Assembly (NCBI GenBank): GCA_964019425.1 | Contig: OZ025843.1 | Span: 310,001 to 374,000, forward strand | DNA length: 64,000 nt | Direction of reading: 5' to 3' | Source: Flectonema sp. DT1601 | Lineage: Eukaryota > Euglenozoa > Diplonemea > Diplonemida > Diplonemidae | Shown here: positions 46,768 through 57,526 of the stretch, piece by piece | How the letters are laid out: every line of letters starts with the position of its first letter | Position numbering within the stretch: the first letter of the stretch is position 1 | Notes under the pieces: generated by a model | Databases searched by the model: none | The model's input: the letters and a program-made list of their open reading frames with translations, nothing else | Told to the model about the DNA's origin: nothing | Position numbers and translations under genes: made by a program

Positions 46768-46971
46768 TCAGGGAAGCCTTAGCCAAAAGCTAACAGTCCA
46801 AATCTCACCTGGCAACTTAACCCGATACTTCCCATAACGTCCACCACATGGGCATGACAGGGTATCGGGAACCGTCTCCAGCTCACCCGTGAAGAGTCTA
46901 TGCTTTCGGGAAGCCAGGTGTTCCTTCAAGGCATACTTAGAGCAACGACCCCCGCACTCGCAGTCATGCAC
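46768..46971 (-). CDS. Zinc-motif frame, copy 4
   Basis: Same product as at 778-981. Its left boundary is the region-A form rather than the form in cassettes 8 and 11. Confidence 0.4.
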   Translation of the reverse strand: MHDCECGGRCSKYALKEHLASRKHRLFTGELETVPDTLSCPCGGRYGKYRVKLPGEIWTVSFWLRLP

Positions 46972-47068
46972 CTCGCGTCCTTCAGGTCTTGCTCTGTGTT
47001 GTAGTCATTTTTTTATTATGCATATATTTTAATTTAAGCACATTTAATAATATTTATTCTTATACGAA

Positions 47069-47488
47069 ATGGAGTTCAACAAAAATAATCACAAGCTATC
47101 GATCGGAGCGGTCAGACACATGGGCAACAGCACGATCTGTGACATACGCCCGAACGGTAAACAATTGCGATTCACGGAAAAGAATATACACATACCCCGG
47201 GGACTCGAGTTCTCGGTCAGGTTCTTCAGTGGCGCCCACATGAGATCCGTCGACGTCGAACAACTGGGCGGATACAAGGAACTCCGCATATCGATCCTGA
47301 AGGAAATGAAAAAGGTAAAGTGCGAGCTGTACCCGGGAAAGGAATCGGTTGAAGACGTCGAAGTGGACACACTCGCCGAATCCCATGACGAGCGCTGCAA
47401 GTACTTCAACCTCCGATACTACCGACCGGGTACAAACGGTCAGACCAAGAAAGCTCCCGAAGAAGGGCACCATTCCAGCCGACATTAA
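47069..47488 (+). CDS. Unrecognised 139-residue protein, copy 4
   Basis: Same as copies 2 and 3, with the opposite-strand frame differing by one residue. Confidence 0.45.
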   Translation: MEFNKNNHKLSIGAVRHMGNSTICDIRPNGKQLRFTEKNIHIPRGLEFSVRFFSGAHMRSVDVEQLGGYKELRISILKEMKKVKCELYPGKESVEDVEVDTLAESHDERCKYFNLRYYRPGTNGQTKKAPEEGHHSSRH

Positions 47489-47584
47489 ATACATCTGCAA
47501 GTTCTATCGGGGGGAATATGACAAGAGGAAGCCCGACATCTCCGCCATGGTGGTGGTGTTTAGAAAATGCCCTGACCGCAACAA

Positions 47585-47721
47585 GGGCACGGTGTAGGGT
47601 ACGGTGTAGGGGTACGGTGTAGGGGTACGGTGTAGGGGTACGGTGTAGGGGTACGGTGTAGGGGTACGGTGTAGGGGTACGGCGTAGGGGTACGGTATAG
47701 GGGTACGATGTAGGGGTACGG
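47585..47721. repeat. 13-bp minisatellite, block 15
   Basis: About ten units. The last block in the window. Confidence 0.9.
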
Positions 47722-47908
47722 CGCTAACGGAACTTTTTTAGGTTGCAGCCTGTCAGTAAATAAACTCGCAGGGCACGGTGTAGGGATAAACTCACGAACT
47801 ACAACAAATCACACCAGATATATTCAGAATATCAGGTAAGCATCACTCATTTGAAAAGCCTTGCGACAAGGCACACATTATGCGCGTAGGCTAGATCAAG
47901 TATCTTCT

Positions 47909-49296
47909 TCACACCCACCCCAATTTCTTCAATTTTACAATAACTTCTTTATGCGCTGTGTCTTCGTTCCCTGTTTTATCCTCCCTTAACAGGTAATACA
48001 CATGAGACATTCGCCACATTGACACTCTGCTCCCCTTAAGGATCAGAATGGTATCTTCCGGTCCGCGTTCGAGGAGGTCGTCTCGAGAATCAATTTGATC
48101 ATCATCTTGTGATAGGTACCCTTGTGGTCCCGCTTGTACGACCTCATCTAAGAAGGTTCTAAAACCACTGTTATTCTTCAGAACAAGACGAAGGGTTTTA
48201 GTTTCCGACACATATCCCTCCTTGATCTCTGTGTTGGTGTTATTTTCGTTATTGTTGCCATTCAACTCTAGGCCAATCCCAATTAAACAATGCACACAGT
48301 GACATACCTCGATCAAATTCCACCCGCCCGCCCTGTGACTCTTCCAGTCTCTCCAGCACATCACCCAGATCACGAAGGTTGCTCCCGATCCTGTAGTACC
48401 AGTCCTCCAAGGCGGCGGTGTAGTCGAGAACATATCCTCCCGAAGGGGAACCGATGGTGCCTTTTAGCTTGATTATGTCGTCGAATCGGTTTTTGAACTT
48501 CAGCTCATACGCGGTGATAAACTCTTTTAGATTCATGCGGGGAATGTGCACCTTCTCGCAGATGTCCTCGTACTTCCTTGTGATGGCATCGGATATTTGT
48601 GAGATGCTGGTCTCAGCGACAAAGGGGACGATGGGGAAGTCGTAGGTGATCAGTCGACCGAAGGAACCGATTTTGTGGCCGATGCTGTTCGCAGTCTTCC
48701 ACGTGAAGTGTTCATCGAATGCGAAGTCGGCGAAGATGGTGAGGGGAGAGGAGAATTTCTCTTTGCACAAGGAGGATTGTGTTTTAAGGAAGTCCATGTC
48801 AACGTGGTACGGGTACTCCTGTACCTTGAGTTGCTAACGAATTTTATCCATCAACCAATCATCATCTAACACTGTGGTTGGACTGAGTGTCGCCTGGATC
48901 GGGACGATGCACTGCTTAAAACACTTCTTTAAAGAGGGTCGTCTTGCCAGCAGCCTCGACACCCATTGACAGGAGGAACCCTGCCTCGTCCCCATTCAGT
49001 GGATTGAAATTTCTGATGTACGACTGGATGCTGTCATTGGCTTGTTGCAGAGTGGAGCGGTTCGGCACATTTTTCAGGCATGGGAAAGCAGAACTAAGAA
49101 CCAGCTGTGCCTTCTTGGTAGCAAGGTCTTGTTTCTCATCATAGCTGATCTCCAATGGGGAAAAGAGGGCTCGCCAATTCAAATAGGCTCCAACTCCACC
49201 TGGCAAACCAACAATGATTGCTGTGAGCAGTACAAGAACAGGCACCACCACAGCCATTTGTGACCACATGACCTGTAAGAAAAGAATGAAGCTCAC
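47909..49296 (-). CDS. Divergent TM / P-loop NTPase paralogue
   Basis: Frames 48916-49296, 48249-48797 and 47909-48433. The first has a strong membrane helix (V-V-V-P-V-L-V-L-L-T-A-I-I-V-G) and Walker A G-V-E-A-A-G-K-T. The second has a Walker B-like L-T-I-F-A-D and the conserved T-S-I-S-Q-I-S-D-A-I stretch. The third is the tail, with a fourth patch type (K-E-G-Y-V-S-E). Body identity to the other copies is clearly lower, while tail and 3' block are nearly identical, so the tail was acquired or converted recently. Likely inactive as it stands. Confidence 0.5.
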
Positions 49297-49299
49297 AAA

Positions 49300-49795
49300 C
49301 TACGATAACACGGACAATCACGCACACCGCAACAACTCCATGTTGGCACTTCGATGGCCCTTCCGAATGCTCATCGCCGGTGCATCCGACTCTGGGAAGA
49401 CGAACCTGGTCATGAACATGATGCTGTCCAAGAACCTGATTTGCTACGATAAACTTGTTGTGATATCCACCAGTCTCTACCAGTCCAAGTACCACCCCAG
49501 ACCTAATTAGTAAGTTCGAAGGGAAGCAGGCCAAGCTGGATGCCGAGATACCCGACTGCCCGAGCGTCTTCGAAGCATATGACGAGATAGACGAGTTTGA
49601 CATCGAAGAGTGGACTCCGCCAAGCAGAACCTGGTCGTCCTCGATGACATCATGCTCGCAAAGGATCAAGCCAAGCTCGTGGAGCTCTTCTCGAGGGGTA
49701 GACACCTCAACATATCGACCATCTACATCTCCCAATCATTCTTCCAAACACCCAAGCCTCTATTTAGTGTAGTCTCTGTTATCGTTAAGTAACAG
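49300..49795 (+). pseudogene. Polinton/adintovirus-type packaging ATPase fossil
   Basis: FtsK-HerA/A32-like ATPase of the Maverick-Polinton and adintovirus kind. R-W-P-F-R-M-L-I-A-G-A with S-G-K-T-N-L is the Walker A region. N-L-V-V-L-D-D-I-M-L is the Walker B region, followed by R-G-R-H-L-N-I-S-T-I-Y-I-S-Q-S. It is a broken fossil with a few breaks, and no capsid, integrase or polymerase neighbour lies in the window. It lies antisense inside a divergent NTPase paralogue. Confidence 0.8.
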
Positions 49796-49867
49796 ATATC
49801 CCTTGACAGCAAAAATGACACTAATAACAGCAGGTACTAAAACAATCACCAGAGTCCATATCTTAAC
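49768..49867 (-). pseudogene. NTPase membrane-segment fragment
   Basis: About 100 bp matching the membrane-helix part of the NTPase genes (compare 6285-6385). It ends where the 23-bp satellite starts. Confidence 0.7.
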
Positions 49868-52800
49868 TCCGTTTTGTTATCATCTTATCTTCAGTTTTGT
49901 TATCATCTTATCTTCCGTTTTGTTATCATCTTATCTTCCGTTTTGTTATCATCTTATCTTCTGTTTTGTTATCATCTTATCTTCCGTTTTGTTATCCTCT
50001 TATCTTCCGTTTCGTTATCATCTTATCTTCCGTTTTGTTATCATCTTATCTTCCGTTTTGTTATCATCTTATCTTCCGTTTTGTTATCATCTTATCTTCC
50101 GTTTTGTTATCATCTTATCCTCCGTTTTGTTATCATCTTATCTTCCGTTTTGTTATCATCTTATCCTCCGTTTTGTTATCATCTTATCTTCTGTTTTGTT
50201 ATCATCTTATCTTCCGTTTTGTTATCATCTTATCTTCCGTTTTGTTATCATCTTATCCTCCGTTTTGTTATCATCTTATCTTCCGTTTTGTTATCATCTT
50301 ATCCTCCGTTTTGCTATCATCTTATCTTCCGTTTTGTTATCATCTTATCTTCCGTTTTGTTATCATCTTATCCTCCGTTTTGTTATCATCTTATCTTCCG
50401 TTTTGTTATCATCTTATCCTCCGTTTTGCTATCATCTTATCCTCCGTTTTGTTATCATCTTATCTTCCGTTTTGTTATCATCTTATCTTCCGTTTTGTTA
50501 TCATCTTATCTTCTGTTTTGTTATCATCTTATCTTCCGTTTTGTTATCCTCTTATCTTCCGTTTCGTTATCATCTTATCTTCCGTTTTGTTATCATCTTA
50601 TCTTCCGTTTTGTTATCATCTTATCCTCCGTTTTGTTATCATCTTATCTTCTGTTTTGTTATCATCTTATCTTCCGTTTTGTTATCATCTTATCCTCCGT
50701 TTTGTTATCATCTTATCTTCCGTTTTGTTATCATCTTATCCTCCGTTTTGCTATCATCTTATCTTCCGTTTTGTTATAACCTTATCCTCCGTTTTGTTAT
50801 CATCTTATCTTCCGTTTTGTTATCATTTTATCCTCCGTTTTGTTATCATCTTATCCTCCGTTTTGTTATCATCTTATCTTCCGTTTTGTTATAATCCTAT
50901 CCTCCGTTTTGTTATCATCTTATCTTCCGTTTTGTTATCATCTTATCCTCCGTTTTGTTATCATCTTATCTTCCGTTTTGTTATCATCTTATCTTCTGTT
51001 TTGTTATCATCTTATCCTCCGTTTTGTTATCATCTTATCTTCCGTTTTGTTATAATCTTTTCCTCCGTTTTGTTATCATCTTATCTTCCGTTTTGTTATC
51101 ATCTTATCCTCCGTTTTGTTATCATCTTATCTTCCGTTTTGTTATAATCTTATCCTCCGTTTTGTTATCATCTTATCTTCTGTTTTGTTATCATCTTATC
51201 CTCCGTTTTGTTATCATCTTATCTTCCGTTTTGTTATCATCTTATCATCTGTTTTGTTATCATCTTATCTTCTGTTTTGTTATCATCTTATCTTCCGTTT
51301 TGTTATCATCTTATCTTCTGTTTATTTATCATCTTATCTTCCGTTTTGTTATCATCTTATCCTCCGTTTTGTTATCATCTTATCTTCCGTTTTGTTATCA
51401 TCTTATCCTCCGTTTTGCTATCATCTTATCTTCCGTTTTGTTATAACCTTATCCTCCGTTTTGTTATCATCTTATCTTCAGTTTTGTTATCATCTTATCT
51501 TCCGTTTTGTTATCATCTTATCTTCCGTTTTGTTATCATCTTATCTTCTGTTTTGTTATCATCTTATCTTCCGTTTTGTTATCATCTTATCTTCTGTTTT
51601 GTTATCCTCTTATCTTCCGTTTCGTTATCATCTTATCTTCCGTTTTGTTATCATCTTATCTTCCGTTTTGTTATCATCTTATCCTCCGTTTTGTTATCAT
51701 CTTATCTTCCGTTTTGTTATCATCTTATCTTCCGTTTTGTTATCATCTTATCTTCTGTTTTGTTATCATCTTATCTTCCGTTTTGTTATCATCTTATCTT
51801 CTGTTTTGTTATCCTCTTATCTTCCGTTTTGTTATCATCTTATCTTCTGTTTTGTTATCATCTTATCCTCCGTTTTGTTATCATCTTATCTTCCGTTTTG
51901 TTATCATCTTATCCTCCGTTTTGTTATCATCTTATCTTCCGTTTTGTTATCATCTTATCCTCCGTTTTGTTATCATCTTATCTTCCGTTTTGTTATCATC
52001 TTATCCTCCGTTTTGTTATCATCTTATCTTCCGTTTTGTTATCATCTTATCCTCCGTTTTGCTATCATCTTATCTTCCGTTTTGTTATAACCTTATCCTC
52101 CGTTTTGTTATCATCTTATCTTCAGTTTTGTTATAATCCTATCCTCCGTTTTGTTATCATCTTATCTTCCGTTTTGTTATCATTTTATCCTCCGTTTTGT
52201 TATCATCTTATCCTCCGTTTTGTTATCATCTTATCTTCCGTTTTGTTATAATCCTATCCTCCGTTTTGTTATCATCTTATCTTCCGTTTTGTTATCATCT
52301 TATCCTCCGTTTTGTTATCATCTTATCTTCCGTTTTGTTATCATCTTATCTTCTGTTTTGTTATCATCTTATCCTCTGTTTTGTTATCATCTTATCTTCC
52401 GTTTTGTTATCATCTTATCCTCCGTTTTGTTATCATCTTATCTTCCGTTTTGTTATAATCTTATCCTCCGTTTTGTTATCATCTTATCTTCTGTTTTGTT
52501 ATCATCTTATCCTCCGTTTTGTTATCATCTTATCTTCCGTTTTGTTATCATCTTATCTTCTGTTTTGTTATCATCTTATCTTCTGTTTTGTTATCATCTT
52601 ATCTTCCGTTTTGTTATCATCTTATCTTCTGTTTATTTATCATCTTATCTTCCGTTTTGTTATCATCTTATCCTCCGTTTTGTTATCATCTTATCCTCCG
52701 TTTTGTTATCATCTTATCCTCCGTTTTGTTATCATCTTATCTTCCGTTTTGTTATAATCTTATCCTCCGTTTTGTTATCATCTTATCTTCTGTTTTGTTA

Positions 52801-54897
52801 TCATCTTATCCTCCGTTTTGTTATCATCTTATCTTCCGTTTTGTTATCATCTTATCTTCTGTTTTGTTATCATCTTATCTTCTGTTTTGTTATCATCTTA
52901 TCTTCCGTTTTGTTATCATCTTATCTTCTGTTTATTTATCATCTTATCTTCCGTTTTGTTATCATCTTATCCTCCGTTTTGTTATCATCTTATCCTCCGT
53001 TTTGTTATAATCCTATCCTCCGTTTTGTTATCATCTTATCCTCCGTTTTGTTATCATCTTATCCTCCGTTTTGTTATCATCTTATCTTCCGTTTTGTTAT
53101 AATCTTATCCTCCGTTTTGTTATCATCTTATCTTCCGTTTTGTTATCATCTTATCTTCCGTTTTGTTATCATCTTATCCTCCGTTTTGTTATCATCTTAT
53201 CTTCCGTTTTGTTATCATCTTATCCTCCGTTTTGTTATCATCTTATCTTCTGTTTTGTTATCATCTTATCTTCTGTTTATTTATCATCTTATCTTCCGTT
53301 TTGTTATCATCTTATCCTCCGTTTTGTTATCATCTTATCTTCCGTTTTGTTATCATCTTATCCTCCGTTTTGTTATCATCTTATCTTCCGTTTTGTTATC
53401 ATCTTATCTTCCGTTTCGTTATCATCTTATCTTCCGTTTTGTTATAATCTTATCCTCCGTTTTGTTATCATCTTATCTTCTGTTTATTTATCATCTTATC
53501 TTCCGTTTTGTTATCATCATATCCTCCGTTTTGTTATCATCTTATCTTCCGTTTTGTTATCATCTTATCCTCCGTTTTGTTATCATCTTATCTTCTGTTT
53601 TGTTATCATCTTATCTTCTGTTTATTTATCATCTTATCTTCCGTTTTGTTATCATCATATCCTCCGTTTTGTTATCATCTTATCTTCCGTTTTGTTATCA
53701 TCTTATCCTCCGTTTTGTTATCATCTTATCTTCCGTTTTGTTATCATCTTATCTTCCGTTTTGTTATCATCTTATCTTCCGTTTTGTTATCATCTTATCT
53801 TCCGTTTCGTTATCATCTTATCCTCCGTTTTGTTATCATCTTATCTTCCGTTTTGTTATCATCTTATCTTCCGTTTTGTTATCATCTTATCTTCCGTTTT
53901 GTTATCATCTTATCTTCCGTTTCGTTATCATCTTATCCTCCGTTTTGTTATCATCTTATCTTCCGTTTTGTTATAATCTTATCCTCCGTTTTGTTATCCG
54001 CTTATCTTCTGTTTTGTTATCATCTTATCCTCCGTTTTGTTATCATCTTATCTTCCGTTTTGTTATAATCTTATCCTCCGTTTTGTTATCCGCTTATCTT
54101 CTGTTTTGTTATCATCTTATCTTCCGTTTTTTTATCATCTTATCCTCCGTTTTGTTATCATCTTATCCTCCGTTTTGTTATCATCTTATCTTCCGTTTTG
54201 TTATCATCTTATCTTCCGTTTTGTTATCATCTTATCTTCCGTTTTGTTATCATCTTATCTTCAGTTTTGTTATCATCTTATCTTCCGTTTTGTTATCATC
54301 TTATCTTCCGTTTTGTTATCATCTTATCTTCAGTTTTGTTATCATCTTATCCTCCGTTTTGTTATCATCTTATCTTCCGTTTTGTTATCATCTTATCTTC
54401 CGTTTTGTTATCATCTTATCTTCAGTTTTGTTATCATCTTATCCTCCGTTTTGTTATCATCTTATCTTCCGTTTTGTTATCATCTTATCTTCCGTTTTGT
54501 TATCATCCTATCTTCAGTTTTGTTATCATCTTATCCTCCGTTTTGTTATCATTTTATCTTCCGTTTTGTTATCATCTTATCTTCCGTTTTGTTATCATCT
54601 TATCCTCCGTTTTGTTATCATCTTATCTTCCGTTTTGTTATCATCTTATCCTCCGTTTTGTTATCATCTTATCTTCTGTTTTGTTATCATCTTATCTTCT
54701 GTTTATTTATCATCTTATCTTCCGTTTTGTTATCATCTTATCCTCCGTTTTGTTATCATCTTATCTTCCGTTTTGTTATCATCTTATCCTCCGTTTTGTT
54801 ATCATCTTATCTTCCGTTTTGTTATCATCTTATCTTCCGTTTCGTTATCATCTTATCTTCCGTTTTGTTATAATCTTATCCTCCGTTTTGTTATCAT
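49868..54897. repeat. 23-bp satellite (about 218 units)
   Basis: Unit TTTTGTTATCATCTTATCTTCCG with frequent tcctccg, tcttctg and tcttcag variants and occasional gtttattt. Higher-order repetition of variant strings is visible. Since 23 is not divisible by three, all three frames stay open for hundreds of codons. These are not proteins. Confidence 0.95.
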
Positions 54898-54904
54898 CCT
54901 CCAA

Positions 54905-55035
54905 TTTTGGATTGAAGAGTGGAAGTGGGTGAGTGGCTGTGAACTGCAGAAGAAGTTCGATAATAACGATAAATCTAATAACAGTACCACTCACGCCGAA
55001 TATATAATATGCACGAGGTAAGAGAAGTGGAATAA
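54905..55035. repeat. Left arm of inverted repeat
   Basis: About 130 bp that is the reverse complement of 56168-56302, the leader of the gag-like frame. It encloses the first copy of the 1.04-kb direct repeat. Confidence 0.85.
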
Positions 55036-55076
55036 AATAGCTGTTACCTTTAGGTGCTCGAAAGGACCGAGGCACA

Positions 55077-55736
55077 TTGAGGCGAAGCCATATCTCAATT
55101 GTACGGTCGGTAGTAGATGCTCGACAAAGCCTGAATGCAGTAAAACAACAAAGCCTTGTCCTGAAACCCAAAGACAAGCTATTAATTATAGAAACTCGGC
55201 GGCGCTTAAACAAGTTAATTCTGAGACGGAACTCCACAAGTTCAGAGCCTCAGGAAAACATGGATACACGAACGAAGCTAAGCCCAGAGCTCAAGGCATC
55301 AGGCAAGAACTTGACAACTCAGGAGCCAAATTCAAAGGAATCCAAAGGATGCCCAGTTCGTTCAAATACTCCACCAAAAACCTATTCAACGCACTGCAGA
55401 ATAATAAGAAGTACCGATCGCACAACAGACAGAATGCTAACGGAAGGCTCACAAGAAAATATTGTTGGAAATATCCTGCTGAACATGATGGAAGGACCCA
55501 ACGTGGCAAAAAAGAGTCACAAGGAAGACAGCGTGAGCTGTGTCGAGGCAACAGAACTGTTGCAAGGAACTACGGAGCAGATGTGGGCTGCCAAAACAAC
55601 CTCCAACAGGAGAAATCTTTGGCGAAGATTTCAGAATTGGGCAAGGGAAAGGAAGCAACCAGTAACAGCGAGCACGGCAGTGCTCTTTGTCAGCCCTATT
55701 CCCGATGTAAACTTTCTTTTTATTTTTTTTTTTTAA
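55077..55736 (+). CDS. Basic, Ser/Thr-rich frame, copy 1
   Basis: 219 codons, highly basic, ending N-L-W-R-R-F-Q-N-W-A-R-E-R-K and then read-through into the interspersed repeat. A second frame (55349-55768) is also open, so which one is genuine is undecided. Not recognised. Confidence 0.25.
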   Translation: MRRSHISIVRSVVDARQSLNAVKQQSLVLKPKDKLLIIETRRRLNKLILRRNSTSSEPQENMDTRTKLSPELKASGKNLTTQEPNSKESKGCPVRSNTPPKTYSTHCRIIRSTDRTTDRMLTEGSQENIVGNILLNMMEGPNVAKKSHKEDSVSCVEATELLQGTTEQMWAAKTTSNRRNLWRRFQNWARERKQPVTASTAVLFVSPIPDVNFLFIFFF

Positions 55737-55783
55737 CAGGCCCAAAGGGCGACAATGATGGTTGCTGACCAAGGAATAGGGTC
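55694..55783 (+). repeat. Interspersed repeat R, right part
   Basis: CCCTATTCCCGATGTAAAC, a T-tract, AACAGGCCCAAAGGGCGAC and a GCTGACCAAGGAATA end. First of seven copies in region D. Confidence 0.75.
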
Positions 55784-55820
55784 TTAGGAAAAAAAAAAAA
55801 GGCAAAAAAAAAAAAAAAAA

Positions 55821-55895
55821 AAAAGAAAGTTTACATCGGGAATAGGGCAGGAGCCAAAAGCTCCCAGTCCGTTACTTCCCACTTTATCGAAATTC
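55821..55895 (-). repeat. Interspersed repeat R, left part, inverted
   Basis: Reverse complement of the R start (ATAAAGTGGGAAGTAACGG to the T-tract). It faces the previous copy across A-tracts, forming a fold-back. Confidence 0.75.
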
Positions 55896-56167
55896 TGTTA
55901 ATAGGGGTTCCTCTTAGCATTTTTCTTTGTTCCCACCTTATGATTTTCTTGAAGAAAAAAAAATAGAAGTCATAATGGTGCTTCCCTCTGGAAGGGTTGT
56001 AAGCCATGGTGTCAACTAAATTAAAGGACAAGTCTGGGATAATCCCTGCCAGAGGGGCGAGTATTCTACCATGGTTGAAATATTGAAATTCCATTTAGGT
56101 AATTTGCTACCATGTCCTAAAGCAGCGCCGATGATAAAGAAAACATAAACTACCGAAATTACTTTGT

Positions 56168-56302
56168 GTGTATTTTATTCCACTTCTCTTACCTCGTGCA
56201 TATTATATATTCGGCGTGAGTGGTACTGTTATTAGTTTTATCGTTATTATCGAACTTCTTCTGCAGTTCACAGCCACTCACCCACTTCCACTCTTCAATT
56301 CA
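56168..56302. repeat. Right arm of inverted repeat
   Basis: Leader region directly before the ATG at 56305, the counterpart of 54905-55035. Confidence 0.85.
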
Positions 56303-56304
56303 AA

Positions 56305-57526
56305 ATGTCAATGTTAATTGATTTTGATTTCCCTGAAGTGTTAGAAGTTATCTGGAAGAAAAAAATTGACTGCGAAGTTCCAACCAGGCAACGGGTGGAT
56401 CTAGCGTTGATGGCAAGTGAGCTGCCTTTTAGTGTTTCATTGGAGAATTTAAGATCTGACTCAACTCAAAGGGCAATGATTCAGGGAACTGTGGCAGCTG
56501 TACTTGGTGTGAATCTACCAGTGATGAAGACAGTTCAAATACACCGAGTAGTTGTAGTTCTTGCTATCTTGACAAGGATGAACCGGGCAATGGTGATGGA
56601 GAAGGCGGCAGCGGTCGGTGTTCGACTGCAAGCCACCCCAACAAATAGGGTGGTTATGCATGAAGAGGCGGAAGAAGCGATGGCCACGCTGCGTGACGAC
56701 ACCGACACCCTCCGCAATCTCACGCAACAACAGGTCAACAACTTGACTAATCACACCAACGCCACCTTCAATGACGCAGCAGCAGCAGTCAACCTCCTGC
56801 AGACAGGAGAGCAATCAGTTCGGCGGCATATTAATGTCAATGTAGATCGCCAACAGAAGTTGGAGGAGATGATGACAGGATTCATCGGTCAACAGCAGGA
56901 GACCATGTCCCGATTGACGAAGGAGGTATTGGATCTCAAGGAGAGAGTTGATGCTGCCCCACATCATAATCATCCACCAATGCCACCGCCACCACCACTA
57001 CCAGTTCCAGAACACAGCATGCCAGCTAATACCTTTACGCATCCACCAGTTATGGAAGTACCTGCCATCGACCGTTTGCAAGACCTGGCGTCATTGACAG
57101 ATGTCCAAGGTTGGACGGAATTGATTTGTATGGGAGGTGCAGAAAGGTTAATTAATGACCTGCAGAATAAGTATGTAATGGGGTTAGTGTACCTTCCGGG
57201 TGGCAAGCAGCTTGGGGAGATTTGAAAATCTCAAAGGCCATCTCATGTGCATGAGTTCTGTTGCGGGCTGGGAGAACGAGCCGTGGTTTGTGAAGCAGGG
57301 GAATGTTTTGCTGAAGCAGCTGCGAATGCAGCATATGTTTAGTGTTAGCGGAACCCGCCAGAGTGAGCTGGAAGAGCAGCTAAGGATTGAGTGTGATGAC
57401 CCCTTGGAAAAAGCCAATGCGATTATTGTAAAACGAAAATTGCAATTGAAGAAATCATCAGGTAAGAATTACTCATACAACAAGAAAGCGGTGCGGGGAA
57501 ACGGGAAAGCGGGGTTTGGAAAGTGA
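56305..57526 (+). pseudogene. Gag-like / coiled-coil reading frames
   Basis: The main frame 56305-57225 starts M-S-M-L-I-D-F-D-F-P. It has an Ala/Val/Thr-rich helix region, a long coiled-coil-prone middle (N-L-T-Q-Q-Q-V-N-N-L), a Pro-rich linker with P-P-P-P-P-L-P, and then a compact C-terminal domain. A further frame to 57526 is basic (K-R-K-L-Q-L-K-K, Y-N-K-K-A-V-R) and could bind nucleic acid. The layout resembles an ORF1/Gag of a DIRS- or Ngaro-like retroelement. Family uncertain, apparently broken. Confidence 0.35.

Larger units (their letters stand above)
43926..47584 (-). mobile_element. Cassette 14, type delta
   Basis: Third delta cassette, slightly longer because of a 90-bp rRNA-derived insert in the RT region. 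Zinc-finger/tail 44088-44447, Ser-rich frames 44416-44890, zinc-motif frame 46768-46971, 139-residue frame 47069-47488 (+). Confidence 0.75.
47722..49867 (-). mobile_element. Cassette 15, partial, with divergent NTPase paralogue
   Basis: Standard 3' block and tail. The NTPase body belongs to a separate subfamily. The right end has no leader: an ATPase fossil (+) lies at 49300-49795, and the 23-bp satellite begins at 49868. Confidence 0.65.
55040..56082 (+). repeat. 1.04-kb direct repeat, copy 1
   Basis: Repeated at 57627-58660 (offset 2587 at the left end), nearly identical. It could be a terminal repeat of a retroelement or a local duplication. No clear TG..CA ends. It contains overlapping basic frames and two short interspersed repeats in opposite orientation. 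Confidence 0.8.

Noticed and set aside
49803-55021. Very long plus-strand frames (up to 956 codons) across the 23-bp array
   Set aside because: A 23-bp period leaves all three frames open. The products are three-unit translations of the satellite with no start context or domain.
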